Shown here: positions 1 to 9,716 of the stretch, one piece after another
Position numbering within the stretch: position 1 is the stretch's first letter
Layout of the letters: the number at the start of each line of letters is the position of its first letter
Source of the DNA: CAVQOB01 sp963714325
GTDB taxonomy: Bacteria > Pseudomonadota > Alphaproteobacteria > Rhizobiales > Hyphomicrobiaceae
Length of the DNA: 64,000 nucleotides
Direction: 5' to 3'
Assembly: GCA_963714325.1 (NCBI GenBank)
Contig: CAVQOB010000035.1
Location: forward strand, 186,001 to 250,000
Translations under genes and position numbers: made by a program
The notes under the pieces: generated by a model
Seen by the model: only the letters and a program-made list of their open reading frames with translations
The model's database searches: none
Told to the model about the DNA's origin: nothing

Positions 1-27
1 CGCACATCCGAGCGTCGGATGCGACCA

Positions 28-528
28 CTATAAGAGCTTCTTGCGCACTTCGAACACTTCCATGATGCGGCAGCCCTTGTGCGGGCCGTCGCAGACGAAC
101 TGCCATTTGCCCTGACTGAAGGTGTCGCAGAGCTTGACGCCCTTGATCAGCACCCAATGCCCTTCGCGCCCTTTATGGATGGCGAGAATGTAATGCACGA
201 ATGCATTGCGCGGCCTCTGCATCCAAGTCCACAGCGACGGCCGCAGTTTGCGTTCATGATGCATGAAACTCTCGGTCAGCGTCATGGCGTAGTCGAAATG
301 CGCCAGCGCCGCGCTGACGTCCTCGGTGTAGGTGCCCCTGATGATCGGCTTGCGCCCCTCCGGCACGTCGCGGAAATGGCGGATCTCGTCTTCGACTTTG
401 GAGACGGCATAACCGGTGATCGCCGAAATCACGTATGGCCCGCAGAACGCGACGCGGCCCGTGTCGTTGTTGACGTCGTGACGCGTGCTGGTCAGACGCG
501 GGGCGGAGGGCGTGAGATCAAAGGACAT
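28..528 (-). CDS. Hypothetical protein, possible papain-like cysteine peptidase fold
   Basis: A 166-residue soluble protein with no signal peptide or membrane segment. I do not recognise the family with certainty. A Cys-Gly-Pro-Tyr motif near residue 29 opens a predicted helix, a Gly-His-Trp motif lies around residue 123, and an Asp follows about a dozen residues later. This Cys...His...Asp order is what papain-like or C39-type peptidase folds show, and small phage-derived peptidases often look like this. Catalytic activity is inference only. It reads away from the IS element downstream on the other strand and has no operon partner in the window. Confidence 0.6.
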   Translation of the reverse strand: MSFDLTPSAPRLTSTRHDVNNDTGRVAFCGPYVISAITGYAVSKVEDEIRHFRDVPEGRKPIIRGTYTEDVSAALAHFDYAMTLTESFMHHERKLRPSLWTWMQRPRNAFVHYILAIHKGREGHWVLIKGVKLCDTFSQGKWQFVCDGPHKGCRIMEVFEVRKKLL

Positions 529-648
529 CGGCGGCTCGGAGCGGCTCGAGGAAACGCAACGGTTCAGCGAACCTTTCCCGAAAGCATTAAGAAAGCATGA
601 ATGCGCTCCGCGCCATGTGTGGACGGCATCCGGCCGCGCGCGTTTTCC

Positions 649-672
649 CTCTCCCCGTTCTTACGGGGAGAG
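649..672. repeat. CTCTCCCCGT / ACGGGGAGAG intergenic palindrome, copy 1
   Basis: A perfect 10-bp inverted repeat (649-658 and 663-672) with a 4-nt loop. The same arms recur at 3401-3433 with a longer loop. Dispersed palindromes with this core are common between genes in rhizobial genomes. The 529-776 stretch around it holds no supportable gene. Confidence 0.7.
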
Positions 673-776
673 TTACCATGCGCGCCGAAGGCGCGCACAT
701 GAATGGATGAAAGCGGTTTTACTGTCGGCGTCGTGGCATTGAGGTCGTTTTTTCCCTGGCGCCGTCGAGCCCGAGG

Positions 777-803
777 GAGAGTTTGATCCTGGGGCCTCAG
801 AGC
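777..803 (+). other. 16S rRNA 5'-end-like sequence next to the IS element
   Basis: Positions 777-792 are identical to the 16 nt that begin most alphaproteobacterial 16S rRNA genes (GAGAGTTTGATCCTGG, the universal 27F primer region). After three extra bases, 796-803 (CTCAGAGC) match the next eight nt of 16S. There is no 16S gene here. The match sits just outside or inside the left end of the IS110-type element. Whether it is part of the element, its target site, or a remnant of a decayed rRNA fragment cannot be settled from this window. Confidence 0.5.
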
Positions 804-835
804 ACATGTCATTGTCGCCACGGACGGCGGCGGGC

Positions 836-2194
836 TCAGCCCACCGTTCCGTCCCGGAGCACGCAGAGTAGAGTTCAAATCGACGAGGCCCCTGGCCACG
901 GCATTCCTGTCACTTGGGAGGTGTCCGTGAATATCCTACATAAGAAGTGCGCCGGTCTTGATGTGCATTCCGCCTTCGTGGCGGTCTGCGCGCGCACCGT
1001 GCGAGGCCGCAAGATCGCCTACGAGGAGGGCCGCTTCGCGACCACGACGCGCGATCTTCTCGCGCTCGCAGCTTGGCTCGAAGAGCGTGGTGTCACGCAT
1101 GTCGTGATGGAGGCAACCGGTGTCTATTGGAAGCCTGTGTGGCACATCCTGGACGCCGCGTTCACGCTGATGCTGGTCAACGCCCACGAGGCGCGCAATC
1201 TGCCCGGCCGCAAGAGCGATGCGAGCGATGCCCGCTGGCTGGCCGATCTCCTGGCCCACGGCCTGATCCGCGCGAGCTTCGTGCCGCCGGAGCCGATCCG
1301 GGAGCTGCGCGATCTGACGCGCACGCGCACGCAGCTGCAACGCCAGATGACGCAGCACGAGAACCGTATCGGCAAGGTTCTGGAGGACGCCAACATCAAA
1401 CTCGCAACCGTCGTGTCCGACCTGCTCGGCATCAACAGCCGGCGCATTCTGGAGGCGCTGGTCGCTGGCGAGACCGATCCTGCGCGACTGGCGGCGCTCG
1501 CCGATCGCAGGTTGAAGGCGTCTCGCGAGGACCTGGCCGCCGCCCTCGACGGCCGCTTCACGCGCCACCACGCCTTCCTGGTCCGTGAGCACCTGACCAT
1601 GATCGACGTGCTCGCCCAGCGGATCGCCAGCTTCGAGACGGAGGTGGAGGCTTTGCTCGCCCCCTTTCGTCAGCTCGTCGCCGAGTTGACCAAGATCCCT
1701 GGTGTGAAGAAGCGGGCCGCGTCTGCCATCCTGGCCGAGATCGGAACCGACATGAGCTGCTTTGCCACCGCCGGCCATCTCTCGAGTTGGGCCCGCCTCG
1801 TGCCCCGTCTCGACGAGACCGGCGGCAAGAAGCGCTCGACACGGGTCAAGAAGGGCGGGGCCTGGCTGAAACCGCTGCTCGTGCAATGCGCCATGGCTGC
1901 AGCCCGCACCAAGAACACCTATCTGTCCCGTCAGTTCGCCGGCATCGCCGCCCGGCGTGGGCCCAAGAAGGCCGCCATCGCGGTCGCCGGCTCGATCCTC
2001 ACCGCCATCTACCACATGGTCCGCGATGGTGTGCCCTACCGGCCGCCACAGGTCCGTCCCCTCGATGCGGCAGCCAAAGACAACAAGGCCAAGCGTCTCG
2101 CCGGTCAGCTCAGGGCTCTCGGCTTCGAGGTGAAACTCGAACGTGCCGCATGACGTCAGCCCACCGTGCCCGTGGCCAGTTTCTTTCAGAGTAG
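836..2194 (+). mobile_element. IS110-family insertion sequence (IS1111-like subterminal repeats)
   Basis: The transposase gene is flanked by short matching sequences. A 10-bp inverted repeat lies at 892-901 (CTGGCCACGG) and 2170-2179, a 12-bp direct repeat at 836-847 and 2156-2167 (TCAGCCCACCGT), and an 8-bp match at 864-871 and 2187-2194. Subterminal rather than terminal inverted repeats are typical of the IS1111 group. True ends are uncertain; members insert without clear target duplications. IS110/IS1111 elements carry a guide (bridge or seeker) RNA in one non-coding end, so 793-926 or 2154-2426 are the places to look. No other gene is seen in 2154-2426. Confidence 0.65.
927..2153 (+). CDS. 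IS110-family transposase (DEDD recombinase)
   Basis: About 408 residues, full length for the family. The N-terminal RuvC-like DEDD domain is intact: Asp14 in a GLDVH motif, Glu64 in VMEATG, and Asp100/Asp103 in KSDASDARW. The C-terminal domain has the IPGV helix-hairpin region near residue 260 and Ser288/289 in HLSSWA, where the serine used for strand cleavage lies in characterised members. I chose GTG927 because GGGAGG at 916-921 sits 5 nt upstream; the longer reading from 783 would translate the element's non-coding left end. The family performs RNA-guided, double-strand-break-free excision and insertion. The gene appears functional. Confidence 0.93.
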   Translation: MNILHKKCAGLDVHSAFVAVCARTVRGRKIAYEEGRFATTTRDLLALAAWLEERGVTHVVMEATGVYWKPVWHILDAAFTLMLVNAHEARNLPGRKSDASDARWLADLLAHGLIRASFVPPEPIRELRDLTRTRTQLQRQMTQHENRIGKVLEDANIKLATVVSDLLGINSRRILEALVAGETDPARLAALADRRLKASREDLAAALDGRFTRHHAFLVREHLTMIDVLAQRIASFETEVEALLAPFRQLVAELTKIPGVKKRAASAILAEIGTDMSCFATAGHLSSWARLVPRLDETGGKKRSTRVKKGGAWLKPLLVQCAMAAARTKNTYLSRQFAGIAARRGPKKAAIAVAGSILTAIYHMVRDGVPYRPPQVRPLDAAAKDNKAKRLAGQLRALGFEVKLERAA

Positions 2195-2426
2195 GGTTAG
2201 GGCGAGGGGCGGCCGCTGGCTCCGACGCTTATCGACAGTTCGCAGGTCGATCATGAGATGACCTGCTTGCGCCGTTCTTCACGCGCCTAACGCCGGCGAT
2301 CGTCGCCGACAACAGACCAAGTTGCCAGCCAGCACCAAGTGTGAATCTGTAGCATCAACTGGTCAATTCCATAGATCGTCGATGCGCTGTTAGTCTAAGC
2401 TGGGATTCCACCTTCGGAGGCTCTTC

Positions 2427-3234
2427 ATGTCCGGCATCCTCGACATTCCTTTCGACAAGCGGCAGCGGCTACGAGGCTCAAATGGGCCGCTGGAGCCGCC
2501 TCCTGGCCCCGCTGCTGATCGACTTCGCTGGAGTGAAGGACGCCGAGCGAGTTCTTGATGTCGGTTGCGGCACCGACAGCCTCACCTACACACTCGCCGA
2601 GATCGCCACCATCAAACGTATCGACGGTATCGACCTCTCGCCCGCCTATATCGAGCATGCGAAAGCGCTTAACAGCGAACCGCGCATCGCGCTGCAAGTC
2701 GGGGATGCTTGCGCTATCCCTTTTGCCGATGCCACGTTCGATCACGCGCTCTCGTCCCTGGTCATCCAGTTCATACCGGATGGTGCGCGTGCCGTCAGCG
2801 AAATGCGCCGCGTCACACGTCCCGGCGGGACCGTCGCCGCTACTACCTGGGACGTGCGCGGCGGCTTCGTGCCCTGGCGCATAATCTTCGATACTGCATC
2901 AATGCTCGACCCGAACGCCGCCGAACGGCGGGCCAGAGCTTGTTCCCGTCCAATGGTGCAAAGAGAGGGCCTCGCGCGCGCCTGAGCCGATGCCGGCCTC
3001 TCGGAAGTCAAGGTGGATGCGCTCGCGATCCGGATGGACTTCACGTCGTTCGACGATTTCTGGATGCCTCATGAAGGCCGCGACGGGCCAATCGCGGATT
3101 ACCTCGGTACGCTTGACCCTGAGTTGAAACATAAGGTACGCGAAGCTGTTCGGTTGGCTTATTTGGATGGCGAGGCGGACGGGGCCCGCTCGTACGCTGC
3201 CACGGCTTGGGCCGTCCGGGGAACAGCGCCCTAA
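2427..3234 (+). pseudogene. Decayed class I SAM-dependent methyltransferase
   Basis: The central part encodes a Methyltransf_11-type Rossmann fold: motif I VLDVGCGT, the post-I acidic Asp in IDGIDLS, and the conserved RPGG loop. The gene is broken twice. Near 2450 the N-terminal reading (from ATG2427) leaves the frame that continues at 2482. At 2983-2985 an in-frame TGA interrupts the protein, after which the same frame continues through a normal C-terminus (2986-3234, with an LSEVKVDALAI stretch). The TGA stands where homologues would probably have Trp. The decay begins about 230 bp beyond the IS element's right end, consistent with an accessory region under weak selection. Confidence 0.75.
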
Positions 3235-3400
3235 GCGGAAATTACATTGCTACTTCACAACCCGACAACGGATAGTTCGTTTTTGGAGCGGCAGCCCCTG
3301 GCCCATCACGCAAATGTGGGCGACGATCACTCAACGACGCGACGCGGGGACAAGCGGTCGTTGTGTTGTCGTGGGAACTTGTGGCCGCCCCTCACCCCGA

Positions 3401-3433
3401 CCTCTCCCCGTTACGAAGAGCAACGGGGAGAGG
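3401..3433. repeat. CCTCTCCCCGTT / AACGGGGAGAGG intergenic palindrome, copy 2
   Basis: A 12-bp perfect inverted repeat (3401-3412 and 3422-3433) around a 9-nt loop, with the same core as the copy at 649-672. It lies in the gene-free 3235-3536 stretch between the methyltransferase remnant and leuA. The preceding CCCTCACCCCGA is the usual left flank of this rhizobial repeat type. Confidence 0.7.
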
Positions 3434-3498
3434 GAGACGCGGCCCGGCTTCAGCTTCGCGTCAAAAGCCGCCAACCCACAGACAGCACCCGCGTGATA

Positions 3499-3522
3499 AG
3501 GGTCAGACCCGGGTCTGACCCT
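3499..3522. repeat. 24-bp perfect palindrome with GGGTCAGACCC arms (REP-like)
   Basis: AGGGTCAGACCC is followed immediately by its exact reverse complement. It sits 15 bp beyond the leuA stop, so it could act as the leuA transcription stop even though no T-run follows. GGGTCAGACCC cores are known from REP sequences mobilised by REP-associated tyrosine transposases in other bacteria. That connection is inference; no such transposase is present here. Confidence 0.6.
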
Positions 3523-3536
3523 ACTCACTGCCTCGC

Positions 3537-5174
<1,638 letters not shown>

Positions 5175-5231
5175 GGTGATCATCCTGAGAGGATGCCGGC
5201 GCGTGACATGCGCGTGTCATGACGGCCGGCT

Positions 5232-5307
5232 GAAAAAATTCAGCGCGGGTTCCATGCAAGCCCCTGAGCGCGATCCGGGTCAGTCCGGACCAACCCCGCT
5301 CAGGGGC
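5232..5307 (-). promoter_or_regulatory. Transcription attenuator of leuA
   Basis: Two competing structures can form on the minus strand. An antiterminator-type stem pairs 5297-5307 (overlapping the leader-peptide stop codon) with 5260-5270, 11 bp perfect. A terminator-type hairpin pairs 5268-5271 plus 5262-5264 with 5243-5249 (GCGC and GGG against CCC and GCGC, one 4-nt bulge), followed by TGAATTTTTT. Both structures need the 5261-5270 segment and so exclude each other, which is the hallmark of ribosome-mediated attenuation. Leucine shortage stalling the ribosome in the leader would favour the first structure and read-through into leuA. Confidence 0.7.
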
Positions 5308-5371
5308 CGGTAAGAAGCAGGATGAGAATGAGGCCGAGCAAGCCGACGCTGGTCTGCCACGCGATGGCCAT
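5300..5371 (-). CDS. leuL: Leucine leader peptide of leuA
   Basis: A 23-residue ORF, too short for routine gene calling, reading MAIAWQTSVG and then a run GLLGLILILLLTGP. Seven of its residues are Leu and three are Ile, nearly all in the last 13 codons. It ends inside the 5' arm of a long-range stem that competes with a terminator just before leuA. Composition, position and the downstream structures together mark it as a regulatory leader whose translation senses charged Leu-tRNA. The frame stays open upstream to a GTG (about 24 more codons), so a longer start cannot be excluded. I see no Shine-Dalgarno strong enough to decide. Confidence 0.7.
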   Translation of the reverse strand: MAIAWQTSVGLLGLILILLLTGP

Positions 5372-5800
5372 AACCGACAGCCCAGCGTCGCGCTTGGCGA
5401 TAACGCGGGCAGTAGCGCGGTTTCTGGTCGGCTGACGGCGCACGGGGCGGGCCTCAAGATCAGGTCGCAGGTGAAGACTCGTCGATTTAACCGCTCCGCG
5501 CGCCAGTTGGCAAGCCTAAAGTATCGTCCTCCTCCGCAAGCCTGCAAATCTGTTCCATAAACGAATTGTCAGCAGGCAAGGAGACTAAACGGCGCAAGCA
5601 TGGCAACAGCCCGCAACCTCGATACCGCACCGACCGACGGGGAGCATGGATGACGACCCGACCCCAATAGTCCGGCTAGCGCGATTGATGCTAAACTCCC
5701 GCGACGTTCACCGGCAAGCACGCTGACCGATCCGAGTTCGATCCGAACGCAGATCAGGGAACGTTCCACAAGGGCAGCACGTGATCCCGAGGGACGCCGC

Positions 5801-6598
5801 ATGACCAAGCCTGATCCGCCGCCAATCCTCACCAACAAGCACTTTGGTGAAAGCACCGCCTTCGCACCTGAGAATTTATTGCGTGAAGCGCGACGGCAGA
5901 AGGGGCGCAATGAGCACACCGTCCCGAGGATTTGTGTTCTCGACCCGGACGGTGACATCGTCAGACAGACGAGGGCCGATGGCCGGGCCATCCGTGACCC
6001 TGATTGGGCTTGCTACCATACCGATCTTTATCGCATGGACCACGATGACATTGAACTGGGTATTGTCCCGTGTGCCGTCGGGGGCTCGTTCGCAGTCCTG
6101 GTCGCCGAGCAACTGTTTGCTGTCGGTTGCCAACTTCTTGTGAGCATCACATCATCAGGTCAACTTGTCGCGCTGAAGCCGCCGCCCTATTTCATCCTTA
6201 TCGAAAAGGCGCTGCGAGACGAAGGCACGAGTTATCACTACCTGCCTGCATCAGAGTTCAGTGATGTCGATCCAAGGCTTGTTCGCGCGATGCAGGGCGC
6301 GTTCGCCGCGATACGAGTGCCGGTAGAATACGGGGCAACATGGACGACAGATGCGCCGTTCCGCGAGACAGCAACAACAATCGCCGCCATGCAGGCGAAG
6401 GGGCTGCTCGCCGTCGAGATGGAAGCCGCCGCCCTCTACGCATTCGCTCAGGCGCGAGGCAAGGCAGTCCTGTGCTTCGCGCACGTGACCAATCAGATGG
6501 CGCGAATGGAAGGTGACTTCGAAAAGGGAGAAGCCGACGGCGCGGTCGATGCACTGTCCATCATCACCGCTGCAGCGCGAGCGTGGTCGCAGGCGTAG
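5801..6598 (+). CDS. Nucleoside phosphorylase (PNP/UDP family)
   Basis: A 265-residue cytosolic enzyme of the PNP_UDP_1 fold. The VEMEAAALYAFA motif near residue 210 carries the Met-Glu that binds the ribose of the nucleoside, and the GIVPCAVGGSFA segment is the phosphate-binding glycine-rich loop region. The family cleaves nucleosides with phosphate to a free base and ribose 1-phosphate; uridine phosphorylase is the closest general match, but substrate cannot be assigned. It stands alone, with 250 bp of featureless sequence upstream and the PhzF gene convergent downstream. Confidence 0.85.
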   Translation: MTKPDPPPILTNKHFGESTAFAPENLLREARRQKGRNEHTVPRICVLDPDGDIVRQTRADGRAIRDPDWACYHTDLYRMDHDDIELGIVPCAVGGSFAVLVAEQLFAVGCQLLVSITSSGQLVALKPPPYFILIEKALRDEGTSYHYLPASEFSDVDPRLVRAMQGAFAAIRVPVEYGATWTTDAPFRETATTIAAMQAKGLLAVEMEAAALYAFAQARGKAVLCFAHVTNQMARMEGDFEKGEADGAVDALSIITAAARAWSQA

Positions 6599-6711
6599 GA
6601 CATTTGTGTTCCCGCCGGTGCGCATGGGGCGTCAGGAACAGGGCGCAACTCTAGGTTCGACCTAAACCCGCACGAGACTTGGCTTGAGTGCCGAGAAAAC
6701 CGACACAACCA

Positions 6712-7626
6712 TCAAACTTCGATCGTTCCCTCGCTGACGCGGACGGCGTTGCCACCGATGCGAACGGCGTGGAGGATGCCGCGCTCGATTTCGAGCGTCA
6801 GTGCGATTGAGCTTGGCCGTCCCATTTCATAGCCTTGCTCGATCTGCGCTGCGTAGTTGCCGTCGCGCGGCGCATCGAACTTGCGGATGACCGCGGCAAA
6901 GGCGGCAGCGGCGGAACCAGTTGCCGGGTCTTCGGGGATACCCATGTGGCCCGGCGCGAACATGCGCGCGTGAAACTGCGCCGACTTATGCACGGTCTCG
7001 CGGCAGTAGACGTAGACCGATGGCGGCACGCCGCCGCTAAATGTCTTACTCCAGTAGAGCGGCTGCACGCCGGCGCGCGCGATGGCTTCCAGCGAGGCGA
7101 CCGGCACGAACGCAAAGGGTACGCCGGCACTGGCAATTACCGGCTTGTGGTTCTCAAATCCGATTTCGTTGGGGATGAGCCCCAGCGCCGCTGCCAGCAA
7201 ATCGTTCGGCGGCATCGCGCCACCAAGCTCGGGCAGCTTCGGCGTGTCGAATTCGGCGAACGCACTGGCATTGCCTTTGAGGCGGACACCGACACGGACG
7301 ACCCCGATCTTTTCTTCCAGCACAATAAGTGCGTCGCGCTCGGCGTCGCCACCCCGCATCTTGAGATCAGCCAGCAGCGCCGCTGTCCCGACCGTTGGAT
7401 GACCCGCGAACGGCAACTCCATCCCGGGTGTAAAAATGCGGATCTTGGCGGAGTGTGCGGGGTTCTCGGGCTTCATGACGAACACTGTTTCCGCGAGATT
7501 GAACTCGCGCGCAATCGTCTGCATGCGGGCGGCGTCGAGACCATCGGCGTCATGCACGACCGCCAGCGGATTGCCGGCAAAGCGCGTCGTCGTGAAAACG
7601 TCGAGCGTATGGAAACGCAGGCGCAT
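6712..7626 (-). CDS. PhzF family isomerase/epimerase-like protein
   Basis: About 304 residues. The N-terminus (F-H-T-L-D-V-F-T, then FAGNPLAVV) and the second-domain motif EDPATGSAAAAFA are diagnostic of PhzF/YddE proteins, which resemble diaminopimelate epimerase and perform acid-base isomerisation. The conserved glutamate used in PhzF is present in FNLAETVF. The physiological substrate of most members is unknown, and no phenazine genes are nearby. ATG7626 begins the conserved core; ATG7641 adds five residues. The much longer open frame upstream of 7641 reads over the Nudix gene and is not part of the protein. Confidence 0.88.
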   Translation of the reverse strand: MRLRFHTLDVFTTTRFAGNPLAVVHDADGLDAARMQTIAREFNLAETVFVMKPENPAHSAKIRIFTPGMELPFAGHPTVGTAALLADLKMRGGDAERDALIVLEEKIGVVRVGVRLKGNASAFAEFDTPKLPELGGAMPPNDLLAAALGLIPNEIGFENHKPVIASAGVPFAFVPVASLEAIARAGVQPLYWSKTFSGGVPPSVYVYCRETVHKSAQFHARMFAPGHMGIPEDPATGSAAAAFAAVIRKFDAPRDGNYAAQIEQGYEMGRPSSIALTLEIERGILHAVRIGGNAVRVSEGTIEV

Positions 7627-7690
7627 GAGACCTCGGGACATCAAAGAAGGTGTTTTCGCCGGCTCGTTGTAACCTGCGCAACCCGCCCGG

Positions 7691-8467
7691 TCACGCTCTC
7701 GTTGCAGGCTTAGTTGCAGCATTCGTTGCGGGCGGCCCCAGAACGATGCGCAGGGCTGCCGCCGTCGCCGGCTGGATCTGTTGCATGAGCACGTCATCGA
7801 GCCGATTGACAATCCTGACATCGTCAATTTCAGGGGCGGCCTCGGCTTGCGCGAAACGCAACATGCGTTTGCGCAGCGTGTTGGCATCGAGGTTCGAGCG
7901 ATAAACAACGCCAAACATCACGGCCCCCCCGCCGTCGACGACGATGAACCCAGGTTCCGCAAGGAGGTCCTCAACGCCGAGACCTGTTTCTTCGCCAAGC
8001 TCACGACGGGTGCTGGCCAGCAGGTCAAGCGTTCCATCGGGCAATCGATCATTGCGGTCGATGAAACCGGTGACGAACGTGTAGCGCCCCGCCGTCAATG
8101 TCCCGGCGGCGGCGCGGACCAGCAGGACATGCCCCTCTCGCGAGCGCACGATCGCCGCACCGTAAGCATCGCGAATTCCGACATCGGGCTGACCGTTTTC
8201 GCGCCAGTAGAGAAACTGCCGGAATGCGATCGGGGCCAACGTCGCGCGCACATCATCCTCAGCCAGCGCAAGTTCCAGCAGCGTGTAGACCGTGCCGTTG
8301 AAGTATTTTGGATTGGCGGCAACGGCGCGGCGCCAGTGCGCATCGATCAGTGCTTGCTCCGACTGAGGAAACGACCACGGCTCCGGCGCTGATAGGAGCA
8401 CGACGCGCCCGACGCGGGTCGCGACGACATTGTGCGCCGAGTGCGCTTGCGATGGCAGTGTTGGCAT
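7691..8467 (-). CDS. Nudix hydrolase family protein
   Basis: A 258-residue protein with a C-terminal Nudix domain. The box reads G-F-I-D-R then REL-GEE-TGL, so the metal-binding REUxEExGU core is intact while the spacing between the first Gly and the core is longer than canonical and the usual preceding Glu is replaced. An N-terminal region of about 90 residues with an FNGTVYTL motif is typical of ADP-ribose- or CoA-type Nudix proteins of alphaproteobacteria that act on unknown nucleoside diphosphate derivatives. It ends 65 bp before the PhzF start on the same strand, so the two may be cotranscribed. Confidence 0.85.
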   Translation of the reverse strand: MPTLPSQAHSAHNVVATRVGRVVLLSAPEPWSFPQSEQALIDAHWRRAVAANPKYFNGTVYTLLELALAEDDVRATLAPIAFRQFLYWRENGQPDVGIRDAYGAAIVRSREGHVLLVRAAAGTLTAGRYTFVTGFIDRNDRLPDGTLDLLASTRRELGEETGLGVEDLLAEPGFIVVDGGGAVMFGVVYRSNLDANTLRKRMLRFAQAEAAPEIDDVRIVNRLDDVLMQQIQPATAAALRIVLGPPATNAATKPATRA

Positions 8468-9115
8468 GGCTCAGTGTCTCACAATTAAGCTGGGAGTTAT
8501 GCTCGGAGAGGATGCAGGATTTTCAAATCCGTTGCACTTTGTTGCGCATCATTTGATGACGAGCGTCAAACAACGGCCGTTAGTCCGTCACGCGGAAGAC
8601 ACCATCGGGCGGCGATATGAGCGTCATCGCTGAGGTCGACGCTGGACGAACGGTTCAGACCTCACGCACTGAAATCAAGCTGCTGATCTGGGGCACAATG
8701 CCAACGGCACGCAGCAACCCTGGGGTCGCCGGACGGAATGTCCACCGGTCGCCAGAAACGAGAAGGGGGGAAGGACGCATTCCGCGGCCATTCTCCTTCA
8801 GGGACGGCAAGGATCCCCGCTTCTTTGCCGTCCCGACCTCTTCGACGCGGCTCGAGCGAGGCCGGGTCGCACAAATTGCCGATCGCTGCTGGAAGGCCGC
8901 TCTGCTGCCGCACCGCCACACACCTCCCTCCCCGACGCGGTGGTGGAGATCTTTCCAGCAGCGTCTATGCCGTCGCGGCGACGCTGATGAATGACCGTTG
9001 AATGATCGGTTCATCCAGGTTTTAGCTGAGCGCCGCAACCCCGCCCAACAACTCTGGCTCACTGTCCTCATGCCTCAGTCATCGAGGCGCTATCCTCCAG
9101 AGGACACTGAACTCC
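8468..9115. other. Gene-poor 650-bp intergenic stretch with one inverted repeat
   Basis: No ORF here looks coding: the longest minus-strand frame (8655-9071) is Arg/Ser-rich and shows no domain. An 11-bp perfect inverted repeat (8884-8894 and 8953-8963, CGCTGCTGGAA arms) encloses a 58-nt loop and may be part of a degenerate repeat element. The last 40 bp form the leader of the gene at 9116. Confidence 0.5.
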
Positions 9116-9644
9116 ATGAATAAGATCCTTGCCACCCTTGCCCTGTCGGCCGTGATTGCGTCGCCGGCGCTCGCCCAGGACGCCAAGACCGCACAGCCGA
9201 TGCAGCCTGCCGTCAAGGCCGACGTGAAACCGGTCATAACGCCGTCGGCAACGACGGCCACGACGCCGGCTGCCAAGGCGACAACTGAGCCGGCCAAACT
9301 TGGCGGCGCACTGCCGGCCGTGACGGCGCCCGTCGCACCGATCGCGACACCTGCCGCAGCGCCTGCCGCTGCAGCTCCGGTTATGAAACCGGTTGACGCA
9401 GCAAAGCCGATCGCAGCTCCGGCTGCCTCGGTTCCAGCTGTTGCACCTGCAGCCAAGCCCGTTGAAGCCCCCAAGGCCGATGCTGGCAAAGTTGTCACGC
9501 CGAGCGCAACGCCGGTCGCAGCTCCGGCCGTGATGCCGAAAGTCGAAGCGCCGAAAGTCGACGCGTCGAAGACCGTTGCTCGCCGCCGCTGCCCCGGTTG
9601 TGAAAGTCGAAGAGAAGAAGACCGACGTTCCGGTCAAGAAGTAA
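9116..9644 (+). pseudogene. Secreted Ala/Pro-rich protein with a C-terminal frameshift
   Basis: The protein starts MNKILATLALSAVIASPALA, a clean Sec signal peptide cleaved after ALA, and continues as a low-complexity Ala/Pro/Lys/Val region of about 130 residues that could span the periplasm or be cell-wall associated. After ASKTVA near 9580 the frame encodes an unrelated Arg-rich tail. In the +1 frame the expected composition resumes (AAPVVKVEEKKTDVPVKK) and ends at TAA 9642-9644. One extra base in a C/G-rich run would explain this. I annotate the reconstructed span; the uncorrected ORF runs to 9799. No function is assignable. Confidence 0.65.
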
Positions 9645-9690
9645 CGCCTGCGCGGCTGCGAGTTGGCAACCGAAGCGCAACCAAAAAAAG

Positions 9691-9716
9691 GCCCCGGCAG
9701 CGCAAGCTGTCGGGGC
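9691..9716 (-). terminator. Rho-independent terminator
   Basis: A 10-bp stem (9691-9700 with 9707-9716, one G-T pair) with a CGCAAG loop. On the minus strand it is followed by CCTTTTTTTGG, so it best serves the small Cys-rich gene at 9748-9972. It may also stop the plus-strand gene ending at 9644. Confidence 0.8.

Noticed and set aside
777..803. The start of a real 16S rRNA gene
   Set aside because: Similarity ends within about 27 nt and the transposase region follows; no further rRNA sequence is present.
8655..9071. A 138-codon minus-strand frame in the intergenic stretch before 9116
   Set aside because: Low-complexity Arg/Ser composition, no start signal, no domain, and it partly follows an inverted repeat.
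9200..9580. CRISPR-like or tandem repeat structure in the repetitive 9.2-9.6 kb region
   Set aside because: The periodicity comes from Ala/Pro codons of a low-complexity protein; spacing is irregular and there are no spacers.
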